Below are positions 8,408 through 17,318 of a stretch of DNA of 38,842 nt, in pieces (position 1 is the first letter of the stretch; every line of letters starts with the position of its first letter). Source of the DNA: Blautia luti (GTDB lineage Bacteria; Bacillota; Clostridia; Lachnospirales; Lachnospiraceae); NCBI RefSeq assembly GCF_013304735.1, contig NZ_JAAITI010000034.1, positions 1-38,842 of the forward strand. Direction: 5' to 3'. Under the pieces are notes generated by a model that did no database searches, was not told the origin of the DNA, and worked only from the letters and a program-made list of their open reading frames with translations. A program made the translations under genes and the position numbers.

Positions 8408-9733
8408 ATGATCAAAATTACATTCATGGGAGCTGGAAGCACGGTTTTCGCAAGAAATGTACTTGGCGACTGTATGTGCACACCGGCACTTCGCGAGAGC
8501 GAGATCGCACTTTATGATATCGACGAGAAGAGACTGGAGGATTCCAGGATTATCTTAAGTGCCATCAACCACAACGTAAATGAGGATCGCGCAGTGATCA
8601 AAACATATCTCGGTGCAGAGAACCGTAAAGATGCACTTCGCGATGCAGATTTCGTAGTCAATGCCATTCAGGTAGGCGGTTATGAGCCATGTACAGTAAC
8701 AGACTTTGAGATCCCGAAGAAATACGGCATCAAACAGACTATCGCAGATACCCTGGGAATTGGTGGTATCATGCGTGCACTTCGTACCATTCCGGTTCTG
8801 GAAGAGTTCGCACGGGATATGGAAGAGGTCTGCCCGAACACTCTGTTCCTGAACTACTCCAACCCTATGGCAATGCTCACCGGCTATATGCAGCGTTTCA
8901 CAAAGATCCGCACCGTAGGTCTCTGCCACAGCGTTCAGGTCTGCTCCCAGAAACTTCTTGAGGGAATGGGAATGGAAGACAAGCTTGAGGGACGTACAGA
9001 GCTGATCGCAGGTATCAACCACATGGCATGGCTTCTTGAGATCCATGACAAAGACGGAAACGACCTGTACCCGGAGATCCGCAGAATCGCCGAGGAGAAG
9101 AATACCTCCGGCGAGAAGCATGAGGATATGGTACGTTACGAGTACATCCGTCATCTTGGATACTACTGCACAGAGTCCAGTGAGCACAATGCAGAGTATA
9201 ATCCGTTCTTCATTAAATCCAAATATCCGGAGATGATCGAGGAGTTCAATATTCCGCTTGACGAATATCCGAGAAGATGTATCAAACAGATCGAAGGATG
9301 GGAAAAAGAGCGCGAGGATATCCTGAAAGATGGCAAGATAGGACATGAGAGAAGCAAAGAGTATGCGTCCTACATCATGGAGGCTGTTGTTACAAACACA
9401 CCATACAAGATCGGTGGAAACGTTCTTAACAACGGTTACATTGACAACCTTCCGCCGGATGCCTGCGTAGAGGTTCCATGCTATATCGACGGAACCGGTG
9501 TACATCCGGTAAAAGTGGGCAAGCTTCCTACACAGCTGGCAGCTATGAATTCATCCAATGTCAGCCCGCAGCTCCTTGCTATTGAGGCAGCAGTGACCAA
9601 AGACCGCCAGAAAATCTGTCAGGCAGCCATGATGGACCCGCACACAGGTGCAGAGCTGAACATCAAAGACATCCAGGCAATGTGTGATGAGCTGATCGAG
9701 GCACATGGGGATTATATGAAGATGTACCGCTAA
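8408..9733 (+). CDS. melA: alpha-galactosidase, GH4 (NAD+/Mn2+-dependent, MelA-like)
   Basis: A 441-residue family-4 glycosidase. GH4 enzymes use NAD+ and a divalent metal, cleaving by transient oxidation at C3 and elimination rather than classical hydrolysis. The Rossmann motif GAGS lies at residues 8-11. The NYSNPMA motif starts at residue 149. The CHSVQ motif (C173, H174) is the signature that separates alpha-galactosidases from the glucosidase and phospho-glycosidase branches; C173 and H205 of GINHMAW are the expected metal ligands. The protein is cytoplasmic and of normal length. It stands alone between terminators, so it is regulated separately from the GH36 enzyme. Family certain; galactosidase specificity rests on the CHSV signature and the locus. 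Confidence 0.9.
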   Translation: MIKITFMGAGSTVFARNVLGDCMCTPALRESEIALYDIDEKRLEDSRIILSAINHNVNEDRAVIKTYLGAENRKDALRDADFVVNAIQVGGYEPCTVTDFEIPKKYGIKQTIADTLGIGGIMRALRTIPVLEEFARDMEEVCPNTLFLNYSNPMAMLTGYMQRFTKIRTVGLCHSVQVCSQKLLEGMGMEDKLEGRTELIAGINHMAWLLEIHDKDGNDLYPEIRRIAEEKNTSGEKHEDMVRYEYIRHLGYYCTESSEHNAEYNPFFIKSKYPEMIEEFNIPLDEYPRRCIKQIEGWEKEREDILKDGKIGHERSKEYASYIMEAVVTNTPYKIGGNVLNNGYIDNLPPDACVEVPCYIDGTGVHPVKVGKLPTQLAAMNSSNVSPQLLAIEAAVTKDRQKICQAAMMDPHTGAELNIKDIQAMCDELIEAHGDYMKMYR

Positions 9734-9789
9734 GGCAGGAAATGATCGGAAAGCAGCAAAAACTTTGAAATAAATATGCAAGGCGGCAT

Positions 9790-9837
9790 AGAAAGGCCGG
9801 AACACCAGAATGGGGAGGGTGTTTCGGCCTTTCTTTA
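9790..9837 (+). terminator. terminator of the GH4 gene
   Basis: A 16-bp stem with one G-T wobble (GAAAGGCCGGAACACC, 9791-9806, and GGTGTTTCGGCCTTTC, 9818-9833) followed by TTTATAT. Confidence 0.9.
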
Positions 9838-9865
9838 TATGGAACTTTTGATAAATAATAAAAAC

Positions 9866-9896
9866 AACTTGTTCGCATGTATATACAAGTTATAAA
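9866..9896 (+). promoter_or_regulatory. araR promoter with overlapping candidate AraR operator
   Basis: A perfect inverted repeat (AACTTGT at 9866-9872, ACAAGTT at 9885-9891) lies between and over a -35-like TTGTTC (9869-9874) and a -10-like TATAAA (9891-9896) separated by 16 bp. The TTGT...ACAA half-sites resemble AraR operators in Firmicutes, although the 12-base gap is wider than in the Bacillus consensus. Autorepression of araR is inferred from this overlap. Confidence 0.5.
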
Positions 9897-9958
9897 ATAA
9901 TTACAGATGAAACGAACAGGATAAATACAGATCAAAATACAAACGAAGGGAGGAGCTT

Positions 9959-11053
9959 ATGGCAGAAAACGGAAAAGCAAAATATTATGCACTGATGGAA
10001 GAAATGAAAACAGACATTCTTTCCGGAAAGATCCGTCCGGGTGAGAAGCTTCCCTCTGAAAACCAGCTCAGTGTACGCTATGGGCTGAGCAGGCATACGG
10101 TGCGAAAGGCTCTGGGGATCCTGGCAGGAGATGGATACATAGAATCCTTTCAGGGAAAAGGAACCTTCTGTGCGGATGTGCTCCGTCAGATTCACGGGAC
10201 CGGAAACATCGCAGTGGTGACTACATATATCTCGGATTATATTTTTCCAAGGCTGATCCAGGGAATCGATGAGGTGCTGTCCGATAACGGGTACAGTATC
10301 ATCCTGAAAAATACAGGAAACAGCCGCCAGAAGGAGGCAAGATTCCTGGAAGAGCTGATCAGCAAGGGAATTGACGGACTGATCATCGAACCCAGCAAAA
10401 GTGAGTTGTTGTGCAGACATGTAAGCCTGTACGAAACACTGGACAAGTATCAGATCCCCTATATTTTTATCCAGGGACTGTATACGGAGATGCAGGAAAA
10501 GCCCCACATCCTCATGGATGACGCAGGAGGCGGTTATCTTGTGACAAAACATCTCCTGGACTCCGGCAGGCGCAACATCGCGGGATTTTTCAAGGCAGAT
10601 GACCGTCAGGGAATCGAACGGCATAAGGGCTATGTGAAGGCTTTGCAGGAGCATGAAATTGCCTATGATCCGGATAAGGTGGTCTGGTTTCACACCGAGG
10701 ACCGGCGAAAAAAGCCGGCTCTTATGGTCCGGAACATGGTCCGACAGAACAGCTTTCCGGATGGGATCGTGTGCTACAACGACCAGATTGCTGTCCAGGT
10801 AATGGAAGAACTGGAACGTCAGGGCAAAAAGATCCCGGAAGATGTTGCGGTAACCGGCTATGATAATTCACTATATGCAAGACAGGGACAGGGCATTACC
10901 ACTATCACCCATCCCCAAGAAAAACTGGGAGAGATGGCGGCAAAGCTTCTCCTGGAAAAGCTAGGCGGTGTGCCTGATGAAGAAAGTACCGTAGAACGTC
11001 TGATCCGTCCGGAACTGATCATACGGGGCAGCAGCGTGAAAGCAGGGGCATGA
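9959..11053 (+). CDS. araR: GntR/LacI-type arabinose repressor AraR
   Basis: A 364-residue repressor with the hybrid architecture typical of AraR. A GntR-type winged helix-turn-helix covers about residues 8-75 (GEKLPSENQLSVRYGLSRHT is the recognition region). A LacI/periplasmic-binding-like effector domain covers about residues 80-360, with characteristic pieces IDGLIIEPS, GYVKALQEH and PEDVAVTGYDNS. Family members bind L-arabinose and release DNA. It starts behind a GGGAGGAG site and lies directly upstream of araA and a pentulose kinase gene, supporting an arabinose role. An inverted repeat in its own promoter suggests autoregulation. Confidence 0.85.
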   Translation: MAENGKAKYYALMEEMKTDILSGKIRPGEKLPSENQLSVRYGLSRHTVRKALGILAGDGYIESFQGKGTFCADVLRQIHGTGNIAVVTTYISDYIFPRLIQGIDEVLSDNGYSIILKNTGNSRQKEARFLEELISKGIDGLIIEPSKSELLCRHVSLYETLDKYQIPYIFIQGLYTEMQEKPHILMDDAGGGYLVTKHLLDSGRRNIAGFFKADDRQGIERHKGYVKALQEHEIAYDPDKVVWFHTEDRRKKPALMVRNMVRQNSFPDGIVCYNDQIAVQVMEELERQGKKIPEDVAVTGYDNSLYARQGQGITTITHPQEKLGEMAAKLLLEKLGGVPDEESTVERLIRPELIIRGSSVKAGA

Positions 11054-11230
11054 GCACAGATACATAACCGTTTTATCAGATCGTTTTATTAGAAAATGAA
11101 GCAATATAGCTTACAGAGAGCCTTATAACATTTCAAAAGATCGGACGCATGTTGGCAGCAGAAATGGGCTGCAGATTTTCAGGAATGTTATGCATATGAT
11201 ATTAATTTTATTTTAAGGAGGATCTTTCAC

Positions 11231-12730
11231 ATGAAAACAGGAAGAGATTATAAATTCTGGTTTTGCACAGGTTCACAGGATCTTTACGGAGATGAATGTC
11301 TCCGCAAGGTAGCCGAGCATTCAAAGATCATCGTAGAGGAACTGAATAAATCCGGTGTACTTCCGTTTGAGGTTGTATGGAAACCAACGCTGATCACAAA
11401 TGAGCTGATCCGTAAAACCTTTAATGATGCCAATGCAGATGAAAACTGTGCCGGCGTGATCGCGTGGATGCACACATTTTCCCCGGCAAAATCCTGGATC
11501 CTTGGCCTTAAAGAGTATCGCAAACCGCTGTGCCATCTTCATACACAGTTCAATGTGGAAATCCCCTATGACACCATTGATATGGACTTTATGAATGAGA
11601 ACCAGTCCGCACACGGCGGCCGTGAGTTTGGCCATATGGTAACCCGCATGGGAATCGAGAGAAAAGTCATTGCAGGACACTGGGCAGACAAAAAGGTCCA
11701 GGAGCGTCTGGCATCCTGGATGCGTACTGCAGTTGGTATCATGGAGAGCAGCCATATCCGTGTATGCCGTGTAGCCGACAATATGAGAAACGTAGCTGTA
11801 ACAGAGGGCGATAAGGTTGAGGCTCAGATGAAATTCGGATGGGAGATCGATGCTTATCCGGTTAACGAGATCGCAGAATATGTACAGGACGTAAGCCAGG
11901 GAGATATTGATGTTCTGGTAGAAGAATATTATAATAAATATGACATGATTCTGGATGGACGTGACCCTGAGGAATTTAAGAAGCATGTAGCAGTCCAGGC
12001 AGGGATCGAGATCGGTTTTGAGCGTTTCCTTGAGGAGAAAAACTATCAGGCTATCGTAACACACTTCGGTGATCTGGGCGCCCTGAAACAGCTTCCGGGA
12101 CTTGCGATCCAGCGACTGATGGAAAAAGGCTACGGCTTCGGTGGCGAGGGCGACTGGAAAACAGCAGCTATGGTCCGTCTGATGAAGATCATGGCAGCCG
12201 GCAAAAAGGACGCCAAGGGTACATCTTTTATGGAGGATTACACTTATAACCTGGTACCTGGTAAAGAGGGAATCCTTGAGGCACATATGCTGGAGGTTTG
12301 CCCATCCGTTGCTGATGGCAAGGTCAGCATGCGTGTATGCCCGCTTTCCATGGGAGATCGTGAAGATCCTGCAAGACTGGTATTTACTTCTAAGACAGGT
12401 CCTGGAATCGCAACATCCCTGGTTGACCTTGGTGACCGTTTCCGTCTGCTGATCAATGAGGTTGAGTGTAAGAAAACAGAGAAGCCGATGCCTGCACTTC
12501 CGGTAGGTACTGCATTCTGGACACCGAAGCCGGATCTTTCCACAGCAGCAGAAGCATGGATCCTTGCCGGCGGCGCACATCACACTGCATTTACCTATGA
12601 CCTTACTGCAGAGCAGATGGGTGACTGGGCAGCAGCTATGGGTATTGAAGCGGTTTATATTGATGGCGATACAACGATCCGGAATCTGCAGAATGAGCTG
12701 AGATGGAACAGCATGTATTTCAGCAAATAA
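11231..12730 (+). CDS. araA: L-arabinose isomerase
   Basis: A 499-residue cytoplasmic Mn2+-dependent isomerase converting L-arabinose to L-ribulose; length matches the family. Conserved catalytic elements are visible: GGEGDWKT with E306, FMEDYTY with E335, EAHMLEV with H352, and GGAHHT at 448-452. These correspond to the metal-binding glutamates and histidines of the E. coli enzyme. A GGAGGATC site precedes the ATG. The 177-base gap after araR holds no clear terminator, so araA may be transcribed from araR and from its own promoter. The kinase gene starts 18 bases downstream. Typical AraD epimerase is not encoded in this window. Confidence 0.97.
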   Translation: MKTGRDYKFWFCTGSQDLYGDECLRKVAEHSKIIVEELNKSGVLPFEVVWKPTLITNELIRKTFNDANADENCAGVIAWMHTFSPAKSWILGLKEYRKPLCHLHTQFNVEIPYDTIDMDFMNENQSAHGGREFGHMVTRMGIERKVIAGHWADKKVQERLASWMRTAVGIMESSHIRVCRVADNMRNVAVTEGDKVEAQMKFGWEIDAYPVNEIAEYVQDVSQGDIDVLVEEYYNKYDMILDGRDPEEFKKHVAVQAGIEIGFERFLEEKNYQAIVTHFGDLGALKQLPGLAIQRLMEKGYGFGGEGDWKTAAMVRLMKIMAAGKKDAKGTSFMEDYTYNLVPGKEGILEAHMLEVCPSVADGKVSMRVCPLSMGDREDPARLVFTSKTGPGIATSLVDLGDRFRLLINEVECKKTEKPMPALPVGTAFWTPKPDLSTAAEAWILAGGAHHTAFTYDLTAEQMGDWAAAMGIEAVYIDGDTTIRNLQNELRWNSMYFSK

Positions 12731-12748
12731 TATGGGAGGTTTTTTACA

Positions 12749-14353
12749 ATGGGAGTAAATGAGGCAAAAACAGCAATTCTTGAGAATCGCACGGCTCTTG
12801 GTATTGAGTTTGGTTCCACAAGGATCAAGGCAGTTCTGGTGGATGATAAGAACCAGCCCATCGCATCCGGAGCCTATGAATGGGAGAACCAGTATGTGGA
12901 TGGTATTTGGACATACAGCCTGGAGGAGATCTGGAAAGGTCTCCAGGGCAGTTACCAGGATATGGCAAAAGATGTCCGGGAAAAATATGGCGTGGAACTG
13001 ACAAGCGTAGGTGCTTTCGGTGTCAGTGCCATGATGCACGGATATATGCCGTTTAATAAAGCGGGAGAGCTGATGGTCCCGTTCCGCACCTGGAGAAACA
13101 ATATCACGGGAGAAGCCTCTGAGAAGCTGGCAGAGCTTTTCCATTACAATATCCCTCAGAGATGGAGCATCGCACACCTGTATCAGGCGATCCTTAACGG
13201 TGAGGGGCATGTAAAAGATATCGATTATATCACCACTCTGGAAGCCTATGTGCATTGGAAACTCACCGGAAAAAGAGTTCTTGGTATCGGTGATGCGGCA
13301 GGTATGTTCCCGATCGACAGCGAGACAAAGGACTATAACGAAGAGATGGTGCAGAAGTTTGATGAGCTGGTTGCATCTTATGGATTCCCATGGAAACTCC
13401 GTAACATTATGCCGGAAGTCATGGTTGCAGGTCAGGATGCCGGAGTTCTTACTGAGGAAGGCGCAAAACTTCTGGATGTAAGCGGAACGCTGAAAGCCGG
13501 AATTCCGATGTGTCCGCCTGAGGGAGACGCAGGAACCGGTATGGTTGCCACAAACAGTGTCCGTCAGCGTACCGGAAATGTTTCTGCAGGAACATCCGTA
13601 TTTGCCATGATTGTCCTGGAAAAGGCTCTTTCCAAACCGTACAAAGAGATTGATATGGTCACCACTCCGGCAGGAGATCCGGTTGCCATGGCCCATTCCA
13701 ACAACTGTACTTCGGATCTGAACGCATGGGTAAATGTGTTTAAGGAATTTGCGGAAGCCATGGGTATGAAAGTGGATATGAACAAACTGTTCGGAACTCT
13801 TTATAACAAAGCCCTGGAAGGGGATCCGGACTGTGGTGGACTTCTTTCCTACTGTTATTTCTCCGGCGAGCATATGACCGGTTTTGAAGAGGGACGTCCA
13901 CTGTTTGTACGTTCTCCTGAGAGTAAATTTACACTGGCAAACTTTATGAGAAACAATCTTTACACCTGCCTTGGTGCCATGCGTGTAGGTCTGGATATCC
14001 TTCTCAATCAGGAGCATGTAAAGATTGATAAGCTTCTGGGACACGGCGGCCTCTTTAAGACAAAGGGTGTTGGCCAGCAGATCCTTGCAGATGCGGTAAA
14101 TGCGCCGGTATCCGTAATGTCCACAGCAGGAGAAGGCGGAGCCTGGGGAATTGCGCTTCTGGCTTCTTATATGATCAACAAAAAAGACGGCGAAGACCTT
14201 GCGGATTTCCTGGATGAAAATGTCTTCAAAGGAAACGAAGGAAGTACACTGGCACCGGAAGCAGAAGGTGTGAAGGGATTTGATGCGTTCATGAATCGGT
14301 ATATGAAAGGCCTTGGCATTGAGCGTGCGGCTGTAGAATCCAGGATCTGGTAA
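12749..14353 (+). CDS. FGGY-family sugar kinase, probable L-ribulokinase (AraK-like)
   Basis: A 534-residue FGGY kinase with the N-terminal phosphate-binding strand [17 protein letters not shown] (about residues 17-33) and a C-terminal ATPase subdomain containing [14 protein letters not shown] and [14 protein letters not shown]. Together with araA it would phosphorylate L-ribulose to L-ribulose 5-phosphate. The sequence does not resemble classical AraB; it resembles the clostridial kinases often annotated as xylulokinase-like, one of which was shown to be the ribulokinase AraK in Clostridium acetobutylicum. It starts 18 bases after araA with a GGGAGG site, so the two are co-transcribed. Kinase family is certain; ribulose specificity is inferred from context. 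Confidence 0.85.
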   Translation: MGVNEAKTAILENRTALGIEFGSTRIKAVLVDDKNQPIASGAYEWENQYVDGIWTYSLEEIWKGLQGSYQDMAKDVREKYGVELTSVGAFGVSAMMHGYMPFNKAGELMVPFRTWRNNITGEASEKLAELFHYNIPQRWSIAHLYQAILNGEGHVKDIDYITTLEAYVHWKLTGKRVLGIGDAAGMFPIDSETKDYNEEMVQKFDELVASYGFPWKLRNIMPEVMVAGQDAGVLTEEGAKLLDVSGTLKAGIPMCPPEGDAGTGMVATNSVRQRTGNVSAGTSVFAMIVLEKALSKPYKEIDMVTTPAGDPVAMAHSNNCTSDLNAWVNVFKEFAEAMGMKVDMNKLFGTLYNKALEGDPDCGGLLSYCYFSGEHMTGFEEGRPLFVRSPESKFTLANFMRNNLYTCLGAMRVGLDILLNQEHVKIDKLLGHGGLFKTKGVGQQILADAVNAPVSVMSTAGEGGAWGIALLASYMINKKDGEDLADFLDENVFKGNEGSTLAPEAEGVKGFDAFMNRYMKGLGIERAAVESRIW

Positions 14354-14423
14354 AGAGCAGAACGGATTGAAATATAAATCTTTGATTTGCAGGAATAATG
14401 AAAATGAAATCAGAGGAATATAA

Positions 14424-14783
14424 ATGAAACAGACAGATCATGAAAAGAAACCGGCTCCAGGCCAGATCGTACATGTCGTGATCGATCGTCCGATGAATAC
14501 TTACCATCCGGAGCACAAGGAGCTTTTCTATCCGGTAAATTATGGATACATAGAAGGAATCATTGCTCCGGATGGCGAGGAGCAGGATGTATATGTTCTG
14601 GGCGTGGATCATCCGATAAAGGAATTTACAGGTAAAATCATCGCTGTTATCTACCGTCTTAATGATGTGGAAGATAAATGGGTGGCAGTACCGGAAAACA
14701 TGACTATGACGGCAAAGGAAATCATGGCGCAGGTAAGCTTTCAGGAACAGTATTTTAAGACAGAGATAGAGATGATTGAATAA
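14424..14783 (+). CDS. short inorganic pyrophosphatase-like protein
   Basis: A 119-residue protein resembling the core of family-I inorganic pyrophosphatases, which hydrolyse PPi to phosphate. The YPVNYGYIEG strand and the following DGEEQDVYVLG stretch match the family signature (DGDPxDVLV in E. coli), and WVAVPE matches a later strand. Oddities: it is about 55 residues shorter than E. coli Ppa, and the middle aspartate of the signature (D67 in E. coli, the proposed general base) is glutamate here. It could be a small active variant or have a different phosphate-ester role. It follows the sugar kinase by 70 bases on the same strand, with a GAGGAA site, and may be co-transcribed. Confidence 0.7.
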   Translation: MKQTDHEKKPAPGQIVHVVIDRPMNTYHPEHKELFYPVNYGYIEGIIAPDGEEQDVYVLGVDHPIKEFTGKIIAVIYRLNDVEDKWVAVPENMTMTAKEIMAQVSFQEQYFKTEIEMIE

Positions 14784-14822
14784 AAGGCAGCAAGTGACAT
14801 TAAATAAGGAGAAAACATCACA

Positions 14823-15947
14823 ATGGAAAAATCAACAGTTTATTTTACAGATTTTCGTTGTCCTGTGGGAACCAGCCAGCTTGATAAGCTGAAAAAACTC
14901 TGTGTTGCTGCCGGAATCAGAGACATTGACATGGACGGAAAATTTGTAGCCATTAAGATGCATTTCGGTGAGCTGGGAAACCTGGCATTTCTTCGCCCGA
15001 ACTATGCAAAAGCTGTGGCAGATCTCTGCAAAGAACAGGGCGGGCTGCTATTTCTGACAGACTGCAACACTCTTTACCCGGGAAGCAGAAAGAATGCTTT
15101 GGAGCATCTGGACTGTGCAAACCTCAATGGTTTTAATACCATTACTACAGGCTGCCAGATTATTATTGGAGATGGACTTCGAGGAACAGATGAGATAGAG
15201 GTTCCGGTAGTAAACGGAGAATACTGCAAAACTGCGCTGATCGGACATGCGATCATGGATGCGGATATTTTTATCAGTCTCAGTCACTTTAAAGGGCATG
15301 AGTCAACAGGATTCGGCGGTGCTCTGAAGAATATCGGTATGGGCTGCGGAAGCCGTGCAGGAAAGATGCAGCAGCATGCCAGCGGTAAACCTGCCATCAA
15401 CGAAGAAGTCTGTCGTGGATGCAAACGCTGCGCGAAAGAATGTGGAAGTGATGCCATTACTTATGTAAACAAAAAAGCAGTTATTGATTATAATAAATGC
15501 AAGGGCTGTGGCCGCTGTATCGGAGCCTGCAGTTTTGATGCTGTTTACAATCCGAATAGCAGTGCTAATGAAATGCTTGACCGCAAGATGGCTGAGTATG
15601 CACAGGCTGTCTGTCATGGACGTCCACATTTTCATATTGCACTGGTACAGGATATCAGCCCGAACTGCGACTGCCACGGTGAGAACGATGCGCCGATCCT
15701 TCCGGATATCGGAATGTTCGCAAGCTTTGACCCGGTAGCTCTGGATCAGGCATGTGCAGATGCCTGTCTCAAGGCAACGCCGATCGAAAACAGCCAGCTT
15801 GGAGAGCATCTGGCAGAGCCAGAATGGCACTGTCATCACGACCATTTCAAAGACTCCAACCCGAATGTAGAATGGAAAGCAACTCTGGACCAGGCAGAAA
15901 AGATCGGCCTGGGAACAAGAGAGTATGAGCTGAAAAAGATTAAATGA
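14823..15947 (+). CDS. DUF362 protein with two 4Fe-4S clusters
   Basis: A 374-residue cytoplasmic protein with a DUF362 domain at about residues 1-190, containing the conserved stretches MHFGELGN and HFKGHESTGFGGALKNIGMG. A bacterial ferredoxin-like module follows at about 195-240, with CRGCKRCAKEC and CKGCGRCIGAC each supplying a 4Fe-4S cluster. A final DUF362 part ends it. DUF362 proteins are common in anaerobes and are thought to act in electron transfer or metal-dependent redox chemistry; no reaction is established. It is preceded by an AAGGAG site. The following small gene is 41 bases downstream. Domain assignment is firm, function unknown. Confidence 0.85.
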   Translation: MEKSTVYFTDFRCPVGTSQLDKLKKLCVAAGIRDIDMDGKFVAIKMHFGELGNLAFLRPNYAKAVADLCKEQGGLLFLTDCNTLYPGSRKNALEHLDCANLNGFNTITTGCQIIIGDGLRGTDEIEVPVVNGEYCKTALIGHAIMDADIFISLSHFKGHESTGFGGALKNIGMGCGSRAGKMQQHASGKPAINEEVCRGCKRCAKECGSDAITYVNKKAVIDYNKCKGCGRCIGACSFDAVYNPNSSANEMLDRKMAEYAQAVCHGRPHFHIALVQDISPNCDCHGENDAPILPDIGMFASFDPVALDQACADACLKATPIENSQLGEHLAEPEWHCHHDHFKDSNPNVEWKATLDQAEKIGLGTREYELKKIK

Positions 15948-15988
15948 TAAATTTTCTTGGCGGTTGATATACTTACAAGGGGGAAAAG

Positions 15989-16246
15989 ATGTTTACATTA
16001 TTTAACACCGAAAGTCTCTGGATAGGCACAGATCTGAAAAAATTCAATGAAATTCGGGACATTCTGGACAGGGAAGGAATTTGCTATAAGTATAAAGTAA
16101 GCGATCAGTTAGGCCTGTGGATGGGAAAGGGTACTGTTCGTGGAAACTTTGGAAGCATCGGCAATTCACCAGATCAGTTCAAGCAGTACGAAATTCTGGT
16201 AGAAAAGAAACAACTGGAAAATGCCAGAATGGTGATACGGAAATAA
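15989..16246 (+). CDS. small conserved-looking protein, 85 residues
   Basis: Not a recognised named protein. It starts behind an AAGGGGGAAAAG ribosome binding site and ends just before a strong terminator, which supports a real gene. It has an N-terminal part that reads like an alpha/beta sensor (DLKKFNEIRDILDREGICYKY), a glycine-rich middle, and a C-terminal YEILVEKKQLENARMVI. The pattern resembles the small DUF2007-type putative signal-transducing proteins (two-stranded ferredoxin-like fold), but the match is loose. It is likely co-transcribed with the DUF362 gene 41 bases upstream. Confidence 0.65.
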   Translation: MFTLFNTESLWIGTDLKKFNEIRDILDREGICYKYKVSDQLGLWMGKGTVRGNFGSIGNSPDQFKQYEILVEKKQLENARMVIRK

Positions 16247-16261
16247 TTATATTTTATACAG

Positions 16262-16305
16262 AAAACAGGAGCAGACATTGGAAGACATGTAACTGCTCCT
16301 GTTTT
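16262..16305 (+). terminator. terminator of the DUF362/small-protein operon
   Basis: A 13-bp perfect stem, AAAACAGGAGCAG (16262-16274) and CTGCTCCTGTTTT (16293-16305), with terminal T residues inside the 3' arm. Confidence 0.85.
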
Positions 16306-16307
16306 GT

Positions 16308-16358
16308 GTTGAAAAAGTATATCCGGAAACCATTCAGAAATGGCTGGAGAAGAAATAA
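16308..16358 (+). pseudogene. possible relic of an Rpn-family C-terminus
   Basis: A short open stretch ending in a stop encodes VEKVYPETIQKWLEKK. This closely resembles the last residues of the Rpn-family protein encoded 1.2-2.2 kb downstream (KVSQKTIQEWLDQK). It has no start and no upstream domain, so at best it is the tail of a decayed paralogue. Sixteen residues are weak evidence and chance is possible. Confidence 0.25.
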
Positions 16359-16459
16359 ATTTACGGAAATGCTATAGCAGCTATTGAAATTCATAGTAAC
16401 TTGTATCCCGTACCTATCTTTTATATAATATTTCCAATAATAAAAAAGGAGATATTATT

Positions 16460-17227
16460 ATGGAAGGGGAAGAACTGAAAGACAAGATACGGGAGAAGGC
16501 GTTTGACCTTGGAATCAATCTGGTGAGATCCTGCTCTGTGACGAAATGGTAGGAAATTCCGATCCAGGAGCCGGAATTCTGGCCGCAGAATATCTGGCCC
16601 TGGGTAAAAAATGTGATCGTGCTTGGAATTCCGTTATATTCACCCATGATGAGTACCACGCCATCCATGGTCTATCAGGAGCTTTACGATACCAGCAACC
16701 GGGTGTTGGATGATATGGCATATCGTCTGACGAATTATATTGTGAACAGGCTGGGATATAAGGCCATCTTTTTTCCAAGGGACTGTTATTATAACATTGA
16801 TGTGCTGGTAGATAATCCTAATGCAGCATTTTCTCATGTGATGGCAGGATATTATGCAGGAATGGGAACTATCGGTGACAGCCATAATCTGATCGCAAAG
16901 GAATTTGGCCCGAGACTGCGTATCGTCTCCATTCTTACAGATGCCCCGCTCCCTGCAGATCCCATGCTAGAAAAAGATCTCTGCATTCACTGCAGGAAAT
17001 GCCTGAAAAATTGTCCATCCCATTGTTTCAAGGAAAGTGAAAGCGGTGTATATGATATGGATAAAGTTGCCTGCACAAAATACCATGTAAAGATCCGTGA
17101 TGAACACCACTGGCCCTGTGGTGTCTGCGCCAATGTCTGTCCCGTTGGCGAGGACAGAAAAATGTACCGTGGAACAAAGGTGATCACAGACGAGGGAATC
17201 CGCCATTGCCAGTCCTTTGGGTCATGA
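16460..17227 (+). pseudogene. QueG-like 4Fe-4S protein gene interrupted by an in-frame UAG
   Basis: The reading frame starts at ATG 16460 behind AAAAAGGAG and continues to 17227, but codon 31 (16550-16552) is TAG. On both sides of the stop the frame encodes one continuous protein related to epoxyqueuosine-reductase-like iron-sulfur proteins: KAFDLGINLV before it, and EFWPQNIWPWVKNVIVLGIP after it. The remainder keeps CIHCRKCLKNC and a second cluster in PCGVCANVCPVGEDRK. A single base change explains the stop. An internal ATG at 16613 could restart translation but would lose the conserved N-terminal segment. It is most simply a recent nonsense pseudogene; read-through cannot be excluded. True QueG is longer; this is the shorter 4Fe-4S relative of unknown role. 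Confidence 0.75.
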
Positions 17228-17242
17228 CATGAGAATATGATA

Positions 17243-17304
17243 AGAAAAAAGACATTGTTACCTGAGATAGATACGTATCTGCCAGGGGGCAATGTCTTTT
17301 TTAT
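17243..17304. terminator. terminator after the QueG-like gene
   Basis: A 13-bp stem, AAAAAAGACATTG (17245-17257) and CAATGTCTTTTTT (17290-17302), with further inner pairing. It has a T-run on both strands and is probably bidirectional. Confidence 0.85.
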
Positions 17305-17318
17305 GGAAACTTCCACAA

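Noticed and set aside
11127..11193. ATAACATT / AATGTTAT inverted repeat before araA
   Set aside because: The arms are 8 bp with over 40 bases between them in AT-rich DNA. They do not resemble AraR half-sites and could be chance.
11321..14044. A 907-codon open frame on the minus strand across araA and the kinase gene
   Set aside because: It is antisense to two certain genes, shows no domain, has a cysteine/histidine-rich composition typical of mirrored codon bias, and lacks a ribosome binding site.
16550..16552. Pyrrolysine at the in-frame TAG
   Set aside because: No pyl genes are in the window, the protein family is not known to use pyrrolysine, and a single nonsense mutation is simpler. 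It is left as a check, not a claim.
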